Shown in pieces: positions 42,018 to 51,595 of a stretch of 64,000 nucleotides of DNA. A program made the translations under genes and the position numbers. This DNA is from Chryseobacterium hagamense (GTDB taxonomy: Bacteria > Bacteroidota > Bacteroidia > Flavobacteriales > Weeksellaceae). The DNA lies in the NCBI RefSeq assembly GCF_007991455.1, contig NZ_BJYJ01000021.1:1-64000 (forward strand). Direction: 5' to 3'. Every line of letters begins with the position of its first letter. Within the stretch, counting starts at the first letter, position 1. The notes below the pieces were generated by a model. It saw only the letters and a list, made by a program, of their open reading frames with translations. It made no database searches and was not told where the DNA came from.

Positions 42018-42025
42018 CAAAATTA
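42018..42025 (-). promoter_or_regulatory. -7 box of folA
   Basis: CAAAATTA reads TAATTTTG on the minus strand, 16 bases before the start. Confidence 0.45.
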
Positions 42026-42037
42026 GCACATAATTTG

Positions 42038-42045
42038 TATATTTG
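42038..42045 (+). promoter_or_regulatory. -7 box of the lemA operon
   Basis: TATATTTG fits TAnnTTTG, 33 bases before the lemA start at 42078. Confidence 0.55.
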
Positions 42046-42077
42046 GTTAGCACAAAAAACATTAAAAAATTCAAACT

Positions 42078-42686
42078 ATGAAAAATAAAGGTTGTCTGAG
42101 CGCAGGAACGATCGGTATCGCCCTCCTTGTCATTGTTGCGGTCCTCTTTTTCTGGGGCAAAAGCGGCTACAATAATTTTGTAACGAAAGAACAGACCGTA
42201 AATACCAAATGGTCCAACGTGGAAACCGTCTACCAGAAAAGAGCCAACCTGATCCCAAACCTGGAAAGAACGGTAAAATCCTATTCCAAGTTTGAGCAGG
42301 AAACCTTAACGAAAGTAGTGGAAGCGCGTTCCAAAGCAACTTCCATCAACATCGATCCGACCAATATGACCGAGCAGGATCTGGCCAAATTCCAGGCGGC
42401 ACAGGGTGAATTATCAGGCGCTTTAAGCCGTTTGATGGCCGTGGTGGAATCCTATCCTAACCTGAAGGCAGACCAGCAATACATTAATTTCCAGAGAGAA
42501 TATACAGCCATCGAAAACAGCATCAGAACCGAAACCGTGTATTATAATGCAGCGGCCCAGGATTACAATACTTCAATAAAAACATTCCCGAATAATATCC
42601 TGGCCAACTTTACCAACTTTAAGGAAAAACCTTACTTCAAAGCGGCTGCGGGAGCGGAAAAAGCACCTGAAGTGTTCTCAGAATAA
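42078..42686 (+). CDS. lemA: LemA-family membrane protein
   Basis: The 202-residue protein has one N-terminal membrane segment (about residues 8-26) and a long helical domain. It carries the family signature: YNNFVTKEQTVNTKWSNVETVYQKRANLIPNLERTV by position 30-65, and YNTSIKTFPNNILANF near the end. LemA proteins often accompany TPM-domain proteins, as here. The stop codon overlaps the start of the next gene. Confidence 0.92.
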   Translation: MKNKGCLSAGTIGIALLVIVAVLFFWGKSGYNNFVTKEQTVNTKWSNVETVYQKRANLIPNLERTVKSYSKFEQETLTKVVEARSKATSINIDPTNMTEQDLAKFQAAQGELSGALSRLMAVVESYPNLKADQQYINFQREYTAIENSIRTETVYYNAAAQDYNTSIKTFPNNILANFTNFKEKPYFKAAAGAEKAPEVFSE

Positions 42687-43117
42687 TGGCTGCTCCTTTC
42701 CTGACAGATCAGCAGATTGCTTCCCTTGTGGATGCGATCCAGTCGGCGGAAGAACATTCTACCGGTGAGATCAGGGTGCATATCGATACCCATACGGACG
42801 GAGACAATGCCAAAATTGCCTTCAGGGTCTTTGAAGAACTCTGCCTGAACAAAACGGCTGAAAGAAATGCAGTGCTTTTCCACATCAACTTTGAACGGAA
42901 GTACCTGACGATCATTGGAGATACAGGCATTCACAAGAAGGTCAATCAGTCTTTCTGGGATCATCTGCATGATTACATCACCTCTGAATTTTCGAAAGGA
43001 AATTATTACAAAGCCCTGAAAAGCGGAATTCTTGAAACCGGACTGGAACTAAAAAAATATTTTCCCGTAACAGGGGAAAACCATAATGAGCTGCCAAATG
43101 AAATTACGTTCTCTTAA
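42686..43117 (+). CDS. TPM-domain protein (cytoplasmic type)
   Basis: The 143-residue protein consists of one TPM domain (TPM_phosphatase/DUF477): IASLVDAIQSAEEHSTGEIRVHID at the start, RNAVLFHINFERKYLTIIGDTGIHKKV in the middle and KGNYYKALKSGILETGLELKKYFP at the end. It has no signal peptide. Its start overlaps the lemA stop by one base, and its end overlaps the next gene, so the three are one operon. Confidence 0.85.
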   Translation: MAAPFLTDQQIASLVDAIQSAEEHSTGEIRVHIDTHTDGDNAKIAFRVFEELCLNKTAERNAVLFHINFERKYLTIIGDTGIHKKVNQSFWDHLHDYITSEFSKGNYYKALKSGILETGLELKKYFPVTGENHNELPNEITFS

Positions 43118-43904
43118 CATAGTTTTTTCATTTTTATTCATTTGCTTTTACAGTTTTGTAGCGGCCCAATACACCGTTCCCCAAAAACCTGCTGTACTTT
43201 ATCCCGTTTTCGACGAAGCCAATCTGCTGAAACCGCAGGAAAAAGAGGCACTTAACAAAAAGCTGATTGCCTTTGCAGATTCTACCTCCACAGAAATCGA
43301 AGTCATCATTATTCCTTCCACTAAGGGAGAAGATGTAAACTTTCTGGCCACGATGTTCGGCGAGAAATGGGGGATCGGAAAAAAGAATGTGGACAACGGG
43401 GTTGTTTTTTTAATAGCCGCTGAAGATCATACCATGTCGATCCAGCAGGGGCGTGCCGTTGAACAATATCTGACGGCCTCCGTAGCAGGACAGATCCTGG
43501 ATTATATCGTGACCCCGCACTTCAAGCAGGGTGAATGGTATGAAGGCATCAACCGCGGTACTTCGTCTATCATGGAAGCGGTCCAGGGGAAATTCAAGCC
43601 TCTGAACAATCAGGAAAACAGCGGCAGCGGCAGCCTGACCAAAATTATCATTATTGCTTTTATCATTTTTATCCTTCTGGCCATTCTTTTCGGAAACAAG
43701 GGCGGTGGCAAAGGCGGCGGCGGAGATGACGACGATGTCATCATTTCCCGAAGAGGCCGCAGAAATTATCCCGGTGGATTCTTCCCTTTCCCGGGCAGCT
43801 TCGGCGGTGGATTTGGCGGCGGAAGTTCCGGCGGAGGCGGCGGATTCGGAGGCTTTGGCGGAGGCGGAAGCTTCGGGGGCGGAGGCGCTTCGGGGGGATG
43901 GTAG
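43098..43904 (+). CDS. Exported TPM-domain protein with Gly-rich tail (YgcG-like)
   Basis: The ATG at 43098 begins a clean signal peptide (MKLRSLNIVFSFLFICFYSF, cleavage near VAAQ); an ATG at 43086 would add 4 residues. The TPM domain covers about residues 35-170, with YPVFDEANLLKPQEKEALNKKL and NGVVFLIAAEDHTMSIQQGRA. A membrane helix follows (IIIAFIIFILLAILFG), then a Gly/Phe/Ser-rich tail of about 60 residues. It overlaps the previous gene. The layout is standard for a LemA-TPM-TPM operon. Confidence 0.87.
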   Translation: MKLRSLNIVFSFLFICFYSFVAAQYTVPQKPAVLYPVFDEANLLKPQEKEALNKKLIAFADSTSTEIEVIIIPSTKGEDVNFLATMFGEKWGIGKKNVDNGVVFLIAAEDHTMSIQQGRAVEQYLTASVAGQILDYIVTPHFKQGEWYEGINRGTSSIMEAVQGKFKPLNNQENSGSGSLTKIIIIAFIIFILLAILFGNKGGGKGGGGDDDDVIISRRGRRNYPGGFFPFPGSFGGGFGGGSSGGGGGFGGFGGGGSFGGGGASGGW

Positions 43905-43923
43905 ATTTCTCAAAATAAACTAC

Positions 43924-44399
43924 ATGTTCAAATTTTTCGTTAAAAAAAAGAAGTAGAAAGTAAACTTATTTCTGTTGTCGAATATCCCGACAATTATATT
44001 TTTAAAACATATTTTAGGATTGAAACCGGTTTATGGAGATTAACTGATATCATAACTATTTCAGAAAAAGACATCAGTGGATCAGAGATTACAGAATTGA
44101 TTATCAAACACCTTAATTACTCAAAAAAGGTAAAGGAAAGCCATATTGATTTTAAGAACTTATCTGAAAATTATAAAAAAATAACAGGCCTTTCTTCCCT
44201 AAAAAAACAAATGAATAACTCAAAATGTGTTCAAATTTATCAGGATAATCATACAGTTACATTCACCTCCACGAAAAATGGCGGCACAAAAGGAGACGAT
44301 AAGGGATATAGTGAAATTACAGATAAAAAAATAATTGTTGAAAAGAATAAAAAGGATTTATATCGATACCTGTTTCAGTGCTTTGATAACTGTGAATAA
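43924..44399 (+). pseudogene. Gene split at a slippery A8G tract (frameshift or recoding)
   Basis: From ATG 43924 the frame gives MFKFFVKKKK and stops at TAG 43954. The -1 frame stays open from 43944 to the TAA before 44400, giving EVESKLISVVEYPDNYIF and about 140 further Lys-rich residues. The join falls in AAAAAAAAG (43942-43950), which contains the heptamer A-AAA-AAG in the right phase for -1 frameshifting, as in dnaX. Together they make a 158-residue protein starting MFKFFVKKKEVESK. It may be an indel, a sequencing error, slippage-based phase variation or programmed frameshifting. Alternatively the gene starts at the TTG 44097. The family is unknown. Confidence 0.55.
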
Positions 44400-44901
44400 T
44401 TAATTTTATATAACGTATCAATATCTTTAATTTATTTTAACATCAAACTTTAATTTAATGTAAACTCGACCGTATTACAATCATATTCAGTCGATTATTT
44501 AACTCAAAAATAAAAATCAGAATGATTCAGCCGGGATTTTGGATGCCACTATTCTGGCAGAACAAATAAACGGTTCACGCTTCTGACAGGATTTTATCCT
44601 ATCCTTTAGTAAGCCGTCCCTACGGGACTTTAAAACAATATAAATCAGACCTTGGCTTAGCGCTGTTTATTCAGGATTAAACAGGATTTCCTCTGATAGA
44701 ATGACAAAATGTTTTGTTTGATTATAAAAGTCTTCATTATTTTTGACGGGAAAAACTTCCTGCACCCCGCTTCCCTCTTCCAGCCTGTTAACTCCGGTCC
44801 TTCTTCGAGTTCACGTTAATTTAACATTAAAAAACGTCTAAATGAGCTAAAATCCAATCTCTGCTTCAAAAATTTTTCGTTATATTTACTAAAAACAGGT
44901 T
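44400..44901. other. Intergenic space with repeats
   Basis: No gene was seen in about 500 bases. It holds a short palindrome GTCCC-TAC-GGGAC at 44616-44628 and an inverted copy of the GGAAG-rich repeat at 44751-44785. Confidence 0.5.
44751..44785 (-). repeat. Dispersed GGAAG-rich repeat, copy C (inverted)
   Basis: Read on the minus strand it gives GGCTGGAAGAGGGAAGCGGG, then GTGCAGGAAGTTTTT, matching copy A in order and spacing. Confidence 0.6.
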
Positions 44902-45423
44902 ATGAAGAAGACGTTGGTAGTTTTTGCACATCCTTATCTGGAGCATTCCAATTCGAATGCGGAGCTCATCAATTTCTATGTCCGACATCAGCATTTTACC
45001 CTTCGGGACCTTTATGAAGAATATCCGGATTTCCACATTGCCGCTTTTAGGGAAAGAAAAAGAATCGGGAATTACGACCGTTTCATATTCCAGTTTCCTT
45101 TAATCTGGTTCGGAACCCCTCCCCTTTTAAAATTATGGATCGATGAAGTGTTCGACCGCGAATGGCTGAAGGAGGATCAGCATAATCCGCTAAAAGGTAA
45201 GGAAGTCTATATCCTGGTCACTACCGGCGGTAAAGAAAGGTCTTTCAGTAAAGAAGGCACCTACCGCTTTACCGTAGAAGAGCTGATCAGCGGGCTGATC
45301 GTCTCACTGAGTGTTTTTAAAGCCAACATCAAAAATATCAAGATTGTTTATGAAGCCAATAAGCTTTCGAAAAAAGAAATTATTGTGCATAAAAAACAGT
45401 TTGTAGAACTCCTTAATCAATAA
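44902..45423 (+). CDS. KefF-like NAD(P)H oxidoreductase (flavodoxin fold)
   Basis: The 173-residue protein has the family pattern VVFAHPYLEHSNSNAELI, LRDLYEEYPDFHI, FQFPLIWFGTPPLLKLWIDEV and VTTGGKERSFSKEG. KefF-type enzymes bind FMN, reduce quinones and activate the Kef potassium channel. The kefC-like gene starts 3 bases after its stop, which supports this assignment. Confidence 0.88.
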   Translation: MKKTLVVFAHPYLEHSNSNAELINFYVRHQHFTLRDLYEEYPDFHIAAFRERKRIGNYDRFIFQFPLIWFGTPPLLKLWIDEVFDREWLKEDQHNPLKGKEVYILVTTGGKERSFSKEGTYRFTVEELISGLIVSLSVFKANIKNIKIVYEANKLSKKEIIVHKKQFVELLNQ

Positions 45424-45426
45424 AAT

Positions 45427-47304
45427 ATGGAAACAAGCTTAGCAATGAATACCCTGCTCTTTCTGGGGGTAGCCATCATTATGGTGCCGCTGGCGAGGAA
45501 ATTCGGGCTGAGTTCCGTCATCGGATATATTGCAGGCGGCATTATCATCGGACCGTATGTCCTGAAGCTGACCGGCAGGAATGTAGATGACATTATGCAT
45601 GCCAGCGAATTTGGGGTGATCATGCTTCTGTTTCTGGTAGGGCTAGAGCTTGAGCCCCGTAAATTCTGGGAAATGCGGAAAAAGATTATCGGTCTTGGCA
45701 TGACGCAGATGCTCCTCACCATTTCCCTGCTCTTCGTGGTTTTCCTCTGGGCGGGCTGGAAGGTCGATAAGGCCATAGCTGTGGCGATGTGTTTTGCCCT
45801 GTCTTCCACGGCCATCGTACTCCAGACCCTTCAGGAAAAAAACAACCTGAATACGCTGGCCGGTGAAGCGTCGTTTTCCACATTGCTGTTTCAGGATATT
45901 GCCGTAATTCCCATCCTTGCCATTCTGCCGCTGATGGCCCACCATAAAGTAAGCAGCAACGATAACGAAATTCATGTGATTATCCAGAACCTTCCGCAGT
46001 GGATGCAGTTTGCTACGGTTATCCTGGGTGTTGCGCTTCTGATCCTGTTGGGAAGGTATGTTTTTGTGCCTTTCCTGAGATATGTTTCGAAATCAGGGAT
46101 GACGGAACTGTTGACTGCCTCTTCTCTGTTCCTGGTGATTGGTGTATCCGAACTAATGATTGCCATCGGCCTTTCGCCGGCTTTGGGGGCTTTCCTTGCA
46201 GGGGTTATGCTGGCCAACAGCGAATTCCGGCATGAGCTTGAAGCACAGATCGACCCGTTCAAAGGTTTATTGCTGGCCGTCTTTTTCGTTAGCGTCGGCT
46301 CTACCATGAATTTTAATATTATTGCTGAAGATCCGGTCTTTATTTTCAGTACGGTGTTCGCCGTATTGGTCATTAAATTCATGGTCCTTTACATGATCGG
46401 GAAGTTTTTCAAGATTGATACACCACAAAGCCTGTTTTATGCTTTTGCCCTTTCGCAGGTAGGGGAATTTGCTTTTGTGTTAATCAATTATGCTTCCAAC
46501 CTTTATCTGCTGAGCTCTGAGCTGAATGCCCAGATGATGGCGGTAACCGCAATTACGATGTGCATCACTCCTTTCCTGTTAATTATCAACGATAAACTCA
46601 TCACTCCGAAATTTATCAGGGGAATGCCGGATGAAGAAAACGATTTCAACATCCTGGATAGAAATATCCGCCAGAAAAAGATTATCATTGTAGGTTTTGG
46701 GCACTTCGGAAGTACGGTAGGCCGGCTCCTGAAAGCCAACAAAATTTCAGCAACGGTTCTCGACCGGGATTCGGACCGGGTTAAGCTTTTGAGAAGCTAC
46801 GGTTTTAAGGTATATTATGGAGATGCCACGAAAATCCCGACCCTGCGTGCTGCAGGAATTGAAGATGCGGAAATCCTGGTGCTGTGCCTTGACGATCCTG
46901 AAGATAATAAATTTGTGGCCGACGTAGTGCGGGAGAATTACCCTAACGTGAAAATATTTGTCCGTGCCAAAAACCGGATTGATGCTTATGAATACCTGAA
47001 TAACGGCATCAGTAACATTTACCGGGAAACATTAGGCACTGCCGTCGACATGGCGGTGGATGTCCTCCATGAAACCGGAATGCGTAAATATTCGGCCAGG
47101 CGTCTCGGACAGAGGTTTATGACCATCGATAAGGCTTCCATCAGAAGGCTGGCCAAATCGGAAGATGATGATGAAATCCATCTTTTTACCACAAGAGAAA
47201 TCCTCCAGAGAGAGGAGGATCTGCTCGCTTATGATAACCTGAATTTCGACAACCAGCAATGGGAAGACTCTTCCATGGATGAAGAAGAGGAAGAGGAAAG
47301 CTGA
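45427..47304 (+). CDS. KefB/KefC-like glutathione-gated potassium efflux protein
   Basis: The 625-residue protein has about 12 membrane segments of the CPA2 antiporter fold (to residue 385), including the FGVIMLLFLVGLELEP loop and ALSSTAIVLQTLQE. An RCK (TrkA-N) domain follows at about 415-530, with IIIVGFGHFGSTVGRLL, LDRDSD and YYGDATK. The tail ends in an acidic EEEEEE run. It exports K+ in exchange for H+ to protect against electrophiles. It is co-transcribed with the KefF-like gene. Confidence 0.9.
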   Translation: METSLAMNTLLFLGVAIIMVPLARKFGLSSVIGYIAGGIIIGPYVLKLTGRNVDDIMHASEFGVIMLLFLVGLELEPRKFWEMRKKIIGLGMTQMLLTISLLFVVFLWAGWKVDKAIAVAMCFALSSTAIVLQTLQEKNNLNTLAGEASFSTLLFQDIAVIPILAILPLMAHHKVSSNDNEIHVIIQNLPQWMQFATVILGVALLILLGRYVFVPFLRYVSKSGMTELLTASSLFLVIGVSELMIAIGLSPALGAFLAGVMLANSEFRHELEAQIDPFKGLLLAVFFVSVGSTMNFNIIAEDPVFIFSTVFAVLVIKFMVLYMIGKFFKIDTPQSLFYAFALSQVGEFAFVLINYASNLYLLSSELNAQMMAVTAITMCITPFLLIINDKLITPKFIRGMPDEENDFNILDRNIRQKKIIIVGFGHFGSTVGRLLKANKISATVLDRDSDRVKLLRSYGFKVYYGDATKIPTLRAAGIEDAEILVLCLDDPEDNKFVADVVRENYPNVKIFVRAKNRIDAYEYLNNGISNIYRETLGTAVDMAVDVLHETGMRKYSARRLGQRFMTIDKASIRRLAKSEDDDEIHLFTTREILQREEDLLAYDNLNFDNQQWEDSSMDEEEEEES

Positions 47305-48123
47305 TTATTGGATGCTTACGCTTCCGCCGCTGCTTTCTTCTTTGGTAATATCGGTTATATTTCCTCTTTTATAAATGCTGAGACTTCCGCCGGAAGAAGC
47401 TTCTGCCTTAATAGAAGAAGAAGCACTGATATCTACGCTCGCCCCGCTGGAAGATTCCGCTTTCAGATTTTGTACCACTACATTTTTAGCAGAAACACTG
47501 CTTCCTGAAGAAGCACTGATTTCCGCATTTTTAGCTTTTCCGGAAAGATCGATACTTGCCGCTGATGAAACATCCATATCCAGTTCGACCGCCCAGATTT
47601 TCCCTTCGAAACTTCCGCTGCTATCAATGGAGATCTCAAAATCATTAGCTTCCAGATCACCGGAAACCGATGCTGAACTCGAAACTTCCACTTTCATTTT
47701 ATCCTGCACAAATTTATCTTTAACCGTAATAGAGGCTGCGGAATTGGCATTCAAATTTGAAAAATCCTTGGTGTAAATTTTTGCCGAGACATTATGGGTA
47801 TTCATTACCCTGATCCCCGGTTTGTAGTGGATGTGCAGCTCGCCGCCGCTGTTATCCACCAAAACCTCATCAATGATATTCTGAGGAGCGGAAATAACTA
47901 CTTTTTCCACATCCGATTTAATGACTTCTGCAGAGATGGACTGGGAAACTTCAATTTCATCAAAATCCCCCGTTACGGTTCTCTCTCTCATCGGACCATG
48001 GTCTTTGCTGACCACCTTTTCCACCCAACTGCTTTTTTCCTGCCCACGGTCGTTTCTGTCGTGTTTCTCACAGGAGGTCACCAATAAAAAGGCTGAAAAA
48101 ATAAAAATAGTTTGCGATTTCAT
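47305..48123 (-). CDS. DUF2807 (head GIN) lipoprotein
   Basis: The 272-residue product has the lipobox VTSC (Cys18). The mature part is a parallel-beta, Ser/Val-rich head GIN/DUF2807 domain: TVTGDFDEIEVSQSISAEVIKS at the start, then many repeated strands ending ASSSIKAEASSGGSLSIYKRG. Such proteins are surface or periplasmic beta-helices of unknown role. It is convergent with the kefC-like gene with no space in between. Confidence 0.85.
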   Translation of the reverse strand: MKSQTIFIFSAFLLVTSCEKHDRNDRGQEKSSWVEKVVSKDHGPMRERTVTGDFDEIEVSQSISAEVIKSDVEKVVISAPQNIIDEVLVDNSGGELHIHYKPGIRVMNTHNVSAKIYTKDFSNLNANSAASITVKDKFVQDKMKVEVSSSASVSGDLEANDFEISIDSSGSFEGKIWAVELDMDVSSAASIDLSGKAKNAEISASSGSSVSAKNVVVQNLKAESSSGASVDISASSSIKAEASSGGSLSIYKRGNITDITKEESSGGSVSIQ

Positions 48124-48354
48124 GTTTATTGATTTATTTGATTAATGTATTATTATTTAGTAACAACTAAGGTATAAAAAATATTACATCTGCCCCGGTA
48201 ATTATATAACCAGAGTCATAATCATAATTTTCCACATATATTCCATCTATAAACTTAAAGATAAAAGCATTAAAAATCAATAACTTATACCACAATTAGT
48301 TTTTAAACGGTACAGGGATTGAACGTAAAAAGCAGATCACCAAAATTAAATAAT

Positions 48355-48720
48355 ATGATTCCATCAAAAACACATGCCGTCCTCGATTATCTGGTAGGCA
48401 TCCTGCTGATCGGCGCTCCCTGGATTTTAGGATTTGCAGATGATACCGCAGCCACTACCGTTCCGGTCATTTTAGGAGCTTCCACGCTGCTTTACAGCCT
48501 GTTTACCGATTATGAATACGGCTTGGCCCGGATGATTCCCTACAAAGTACATCTCGCAATTGATTTTACTGCCGGAACACTGCTCCTGATTTCGCCATGG
48601 CTGTTCGGATTCAGCGACAGGGTTTATTTGCCGCACGTTATTCTGGGGACCTTTGAGCTGGTTGCCGTCTTAATGTCCCGGAAATCAATTCCTGTACTGC
48701 ACAGGTCGAAGCGGGCATAA
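48355..48720 (+). CDS. SPW-repeat membrane protein
   Basis: The ATG at 48355 (MIPSKTHAVLDYLVG) is chosen over a TTG at 48319. The 121-residue product has two SPW-type repeats: HAVLDYLVGILLIGAPWILGF and HLAIDFTAGTLLLISPWLFGF, each with two membrane helices and a P-W pair. Cytoplasmic-membrane protein of unknown function. Confidence 0.8.
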   Translation: MIPSKTHAVLDYLVGILLIGAPWILGFADDTAATTVPVILGASTLLYSLFTDYEYGLARMIPYKVHLAIDFTAGTLLLISPWLFGFSDRVYLPHVILGTFELVAVLMSRKSIPVLHRSKRA

Positions 48721-48942
48721 TTATTTTTGCTGTTTAAGTAAATAAGGCTTCCCAATTTAAGAAAGCTTCTTTCATAAGACCTTAAAACCTCATAGGTTTC
48801 AAAAATCTGTGAGGTTACCGTTTTGATTAATGCCTGCCTGTCACAATGTACTTGTCCGCAGACCTTATTCAGTAAATTCAGACTTGTGTTCTATATGATA
48901 ACATAAGTTTTAATATCTTTATACTTTATTAATAAATAGTTT

Positions 48943-51084
48943 ATGAAGAAGATTTCATCAGTATTATTAATTTCTGCATTAGCATTTAATCAATCCTGTA
49001 CAACAATGAAAAACACCGATACCGGCAAGGAAATTCCCGTGCCCGACGCATCGCTTGCCTCCAATCCCCTGATGAAGAAAAGCAGGCTTCAATATGAAGC
49101 CCCGGAATTCGATAAAATTAAAAATGAACATTTCAAACCGGCTTTTGATTTCGGGTTAAAACAGCACGACGCCGAGATTTTACAGATCGCAAACAATTCT
49201 CAGGCACCTACTTTTGAAAATACCATTGTGGCCCTGGAAAAAAGCGGCGAGGTCCTGAAAAGAGCCATGATTATATTCTCCAATCTTACCAGCGCCAATA
49301 CCAATCCCACTTTACAGGCCCTGGATGAAGAATATGCTCCGGTTTTCGCAGCGCATTCCGATAAGATGTACCTGAATGAAAACCTGTATAAAAGAATCAA
49401 AGCCATTTCCGGAGACGGACTGGATGCTGAAGGCAAAAGGCTGGTGCAGTATTACAAACAGAATTTTGAAATCGCCGGTGCCAATCTTTCTGCGGCAGAC
49501 AAAGAAAAATTAAAGCAGATCAATCAGGAGCTGGCTTCCCTGTCTACCCAGTATTCCAATAAATTGCTGGAAGCCCGGAAACAGGGCGGTGTATTCTTTA
49601 ACGATGCCAAAGAACTGGACGGACTTTCGGCGGATGAAATCGCAGCAGCAGCAAGCGACGCGAAAAACGCAGGAAAACCGGGTCAGTATTTACTGGCTTT
49701 ACAGAACACCACCCAGCAGCCGCTTTTACAGAACCTGAAAAACAGAAACACCCGCGAAAAACTGTTCAAAGCATCGTGGATGAGAGCTGAGAAAGGTGAT
49801 GCCACCGATACCAGGGAAACCATTGAAAAACTGGCAAAGCTTAGGCTGAAAAAAGCACAGGTTCTGGGTAAAAAAAGTTTTGCGGAATGGAAACTGCAGG
49901 ACCAAATGGCCAAAAATCCTGAAGCAGCGACCAAACTCATGAACCAGATCGCAACCCCTGCCGTAGAAACGGCAAGACGGGAAGCCAAAGACATTCAGGA
50001 CCTGATCGATCAGCAAAAAGGCGGTTTCCAGGTAGAGCCCTGGGACTGGAATTTCTATGCGGAGCAGGTAAGAAAAGCCAAATTCGATCTGGATGAGAGT
50101 CAGATTAAACCGTACTTTGAAATCACGACCGTCCTGGAAAAAGGGGTTTTCTTTGCCGCTGAAAAATTCTACGGACTTACCTTCAGGAAAAGAACGGATC
50201 TGCCGGTTTACCATCCGGATGTGGTAACCTATGAAGTTTTCGATCACGACGGAAAATCGCTGGCGATCTATTACCTGGATTTCTACACCAGGGATTCTAA
50301 AAACGGCGGGGCCTGGATGAGCAACTTTGTGGAGCAGTCGTATCTACTGGGAACAAAGCCGGTGATCGTCAATTGCTATAACTACCAGAAACCGGCTCCG
50401 GGAAAACCGTCGCTGATCAGCTATGATGATGTTTCAACGATTTTCCATGAGTTCGGGCATTCCATTCACGGGATGTTTGCGAGCCAGAAATACCCTTCCC
50501 TTTCAGGAACCAATGTACCGCGGGACTTTGTGGAATTCCCTTCGCAGATCAACGAACACTGGGCACTGGATCCGGCGGTGCTGAAAAATTATGCGCTTCA
50601 TTATGAGACCAAGCAGCCGATTCCGCAGCCGCTGGTTGATAAAATCAAGAAAGCAGCGACCTTTAACCAGGGATATATGACTACCGAACTGGTATCTGCA
50701 GCTGAACTGGATATGGACTGGCACACGGTAACCGATGACAGCCAGCTTATTCCTGTACTGGACTTTGAAAAACAGTCGCTGGCCAAGCACGGTTTTACCT
50801 TAGCTACCGTACCGCCAAGATACCACACGCCTTATTTTGCACACATCTGGGGCGGCGGATATTCGGCAGGATACTATGCTTATCTGTGGTCCGAGACTTT
50901 GGATAACGATGCCTGGGAGTGGATCAGCAAGAATGGCGGACTGACGAGAGAAAACGGCGACCGTTTCAGAAAATACATCCTCTCCGTAGGGAATTCGGTA
51001 GACCTGAACCAGGCCTTCCGGGATTTTACGGGACACGATCCGGACATCAAGCCTTTATTGAGAAACAGAGGTTTTATTAAATAA
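48943..51084 (+). CDS. M3-family metallopeptidase lipoprotein (Dcp/oligopeptidase A-like)
   Basis: The 713-residue protein has a lipobox-like NQSC (Cys19). The thimet-oligopeptidase fold fills the rest, with the zinc motif FHEFGHSIHGMF and a late YAHIWGGGYSAGYYAYLWSETL segment (FAHIWGGG) typical of Dcp. These enzymes cut dipeptides or short peptides. Lipid anchoring would place it in the periplasm or at the surface rather than in the cytoplasm. A terminator follows directly. Confidence 0.92.
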   Translation: MKKISSVLLISALAFNQSCTTMKNTDTGKEIPVPDASLASNPLMKKSRLQYEAPEFDKIKNEHFKPAFDFGLKQHDAEILQIANNSQAPTFENTIVALEKSGEVLKRAMIIFSNLTSANTNPTLQALDEEYAPVFAAHSDKMYLNENLYKRIKAISGDGLDAEGKRLVQYYKQNFEIAGANLSAADKEKLKQINQELASLSTQYSNKLLEARKQGGVFFNDAKELDGLSADEIAAAASDAKNAGKPGQYLLALQNTTQQPLLQNLKNRNTREKLFKASWMRAEKGDATDTRETIEKLAKLRLKKAQVLGKKSFAEWKLQDQMAKNPEAATKLMNQIATPAVETARREAKDIQDLIDQQKGGFQVEPWDWNFYAEQVRKAKFDLDESQIKPYFEITTVLEKGVFFAAEKFYGLTFRKRTDLPVYHPDVVTYEVFDHDGKSLAIYYLDFYTRDSKNGGAWMSNFVEQSYLLGTKPVIVNCYNYQKPAPGKPSLISYDDVSTIFHEFGHSIHGMFASQKYPSLSGTNVPRDFVEFPSQINEHWALDPAVLKNYALHYETKQPIPQPLVDKIKKAATFNQGYMTTELVSAAELDMDWHTVTDDSQLIPVLDFEKQSLAKHGFTLATVPPRYHTPYFAHIWGGGYSAGYYAYLWSETLDNDAWEWISKNGGLTRENGDRFRKYILSVGNSVDLNQAFRDFTGHDPDIKPLLRNRGFIK

Positions 51085-51091
51085 TTTCTGA

Positions 51092-51115
51092 AAAGCATCC
51101 TTATTTGGATGCTTT
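51092..51115 (+). terminator. Terminator of the M3 peptidase gene
   Basis: AAAGCATCC (51092-51100) pairs with GGATGCTTT (51107-51115), followed by T's. It shows that the next gene starts well downstream. Confidence 0.88.
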
Positions 51116-51186
51116 TTTGTTTAGATGTTCATTATAAAAGAGATATATTTGATTCTCTTATTTTTAACAAAAACAATAACATCCAT

Positions 51187-51522
51187 ATGAGCTTTTTAAC
51201 CCTTTTAAGTATTTCCTGGCAACATTTATTGCTTCTTCTTATTTTCATCCCTTTTTATTTTGTCCCGACATTTATTGCTTGGAGCAGAAAAAAATCCAAT
51301 ATCGGTGCTATCTTCGCCTTGAATTTATTTTTAGGATGGTCACTCATCGGTTGGGCAGGTGCATTAATATGGGCTTTATCCAACAAAGAAAATGACCGGC
51401 AGACCATTACCGGAAATACCGCTTCAAATATTGATCAGCTGACGCAATTGAAAGCGTTACACGATCAGGGGGTGATTACAGATGAAGAATTTGAAACTCA
51501 GAAAAAGAGATTGCTGCGGTAA
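51187..51522 (+). CDS. Superinfection-immunity-like membrane protein with SHOCT motif
   Basis: The ATG at 51187 avoids the terminator in front. The 111-residue product has two membrane helices with the pattern YFVPTFIAWSRKKSNIGAI and NLFLGWSLIGWAGALIWAL, like the Imm_superinfect family of T4 Imm-type proteins. A SHOCT motif closes it (QLTQLKALHDQGVITDEEFETQKKRLL). In chromosomes this domain is common and is not proof of phage immunity. Confidence 0.8.
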   Translation: MSFLTLLSISWQHLLLLLIFIPFYFVPTFIAWSRKKSNIGAIFALNLFLGWSLIGWAGALIWALSNKENDRQTITGNTASNIDQLTQLKALHDQGVITDEEFETQKKRLLR

Positions 51523-51595
51523 ACGTCCGTACTTATTTTATGGAACGAATTTGAATATCCGGGAAATTTTAAGACTTTTGCTTTAAAATAAAACA

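Noticed and set aside
44616..44628. GTCCC-TAC-GGGAC palindrome as terminator or operator
   Set aside because: Too short and without a T run or a nearby gene start.
51187..51522. Phage-exclusion gene
   Set aside because: The Imm_superinfect-like domain with SHOCT is common in ordinary chromosomes; no phage genes are near.
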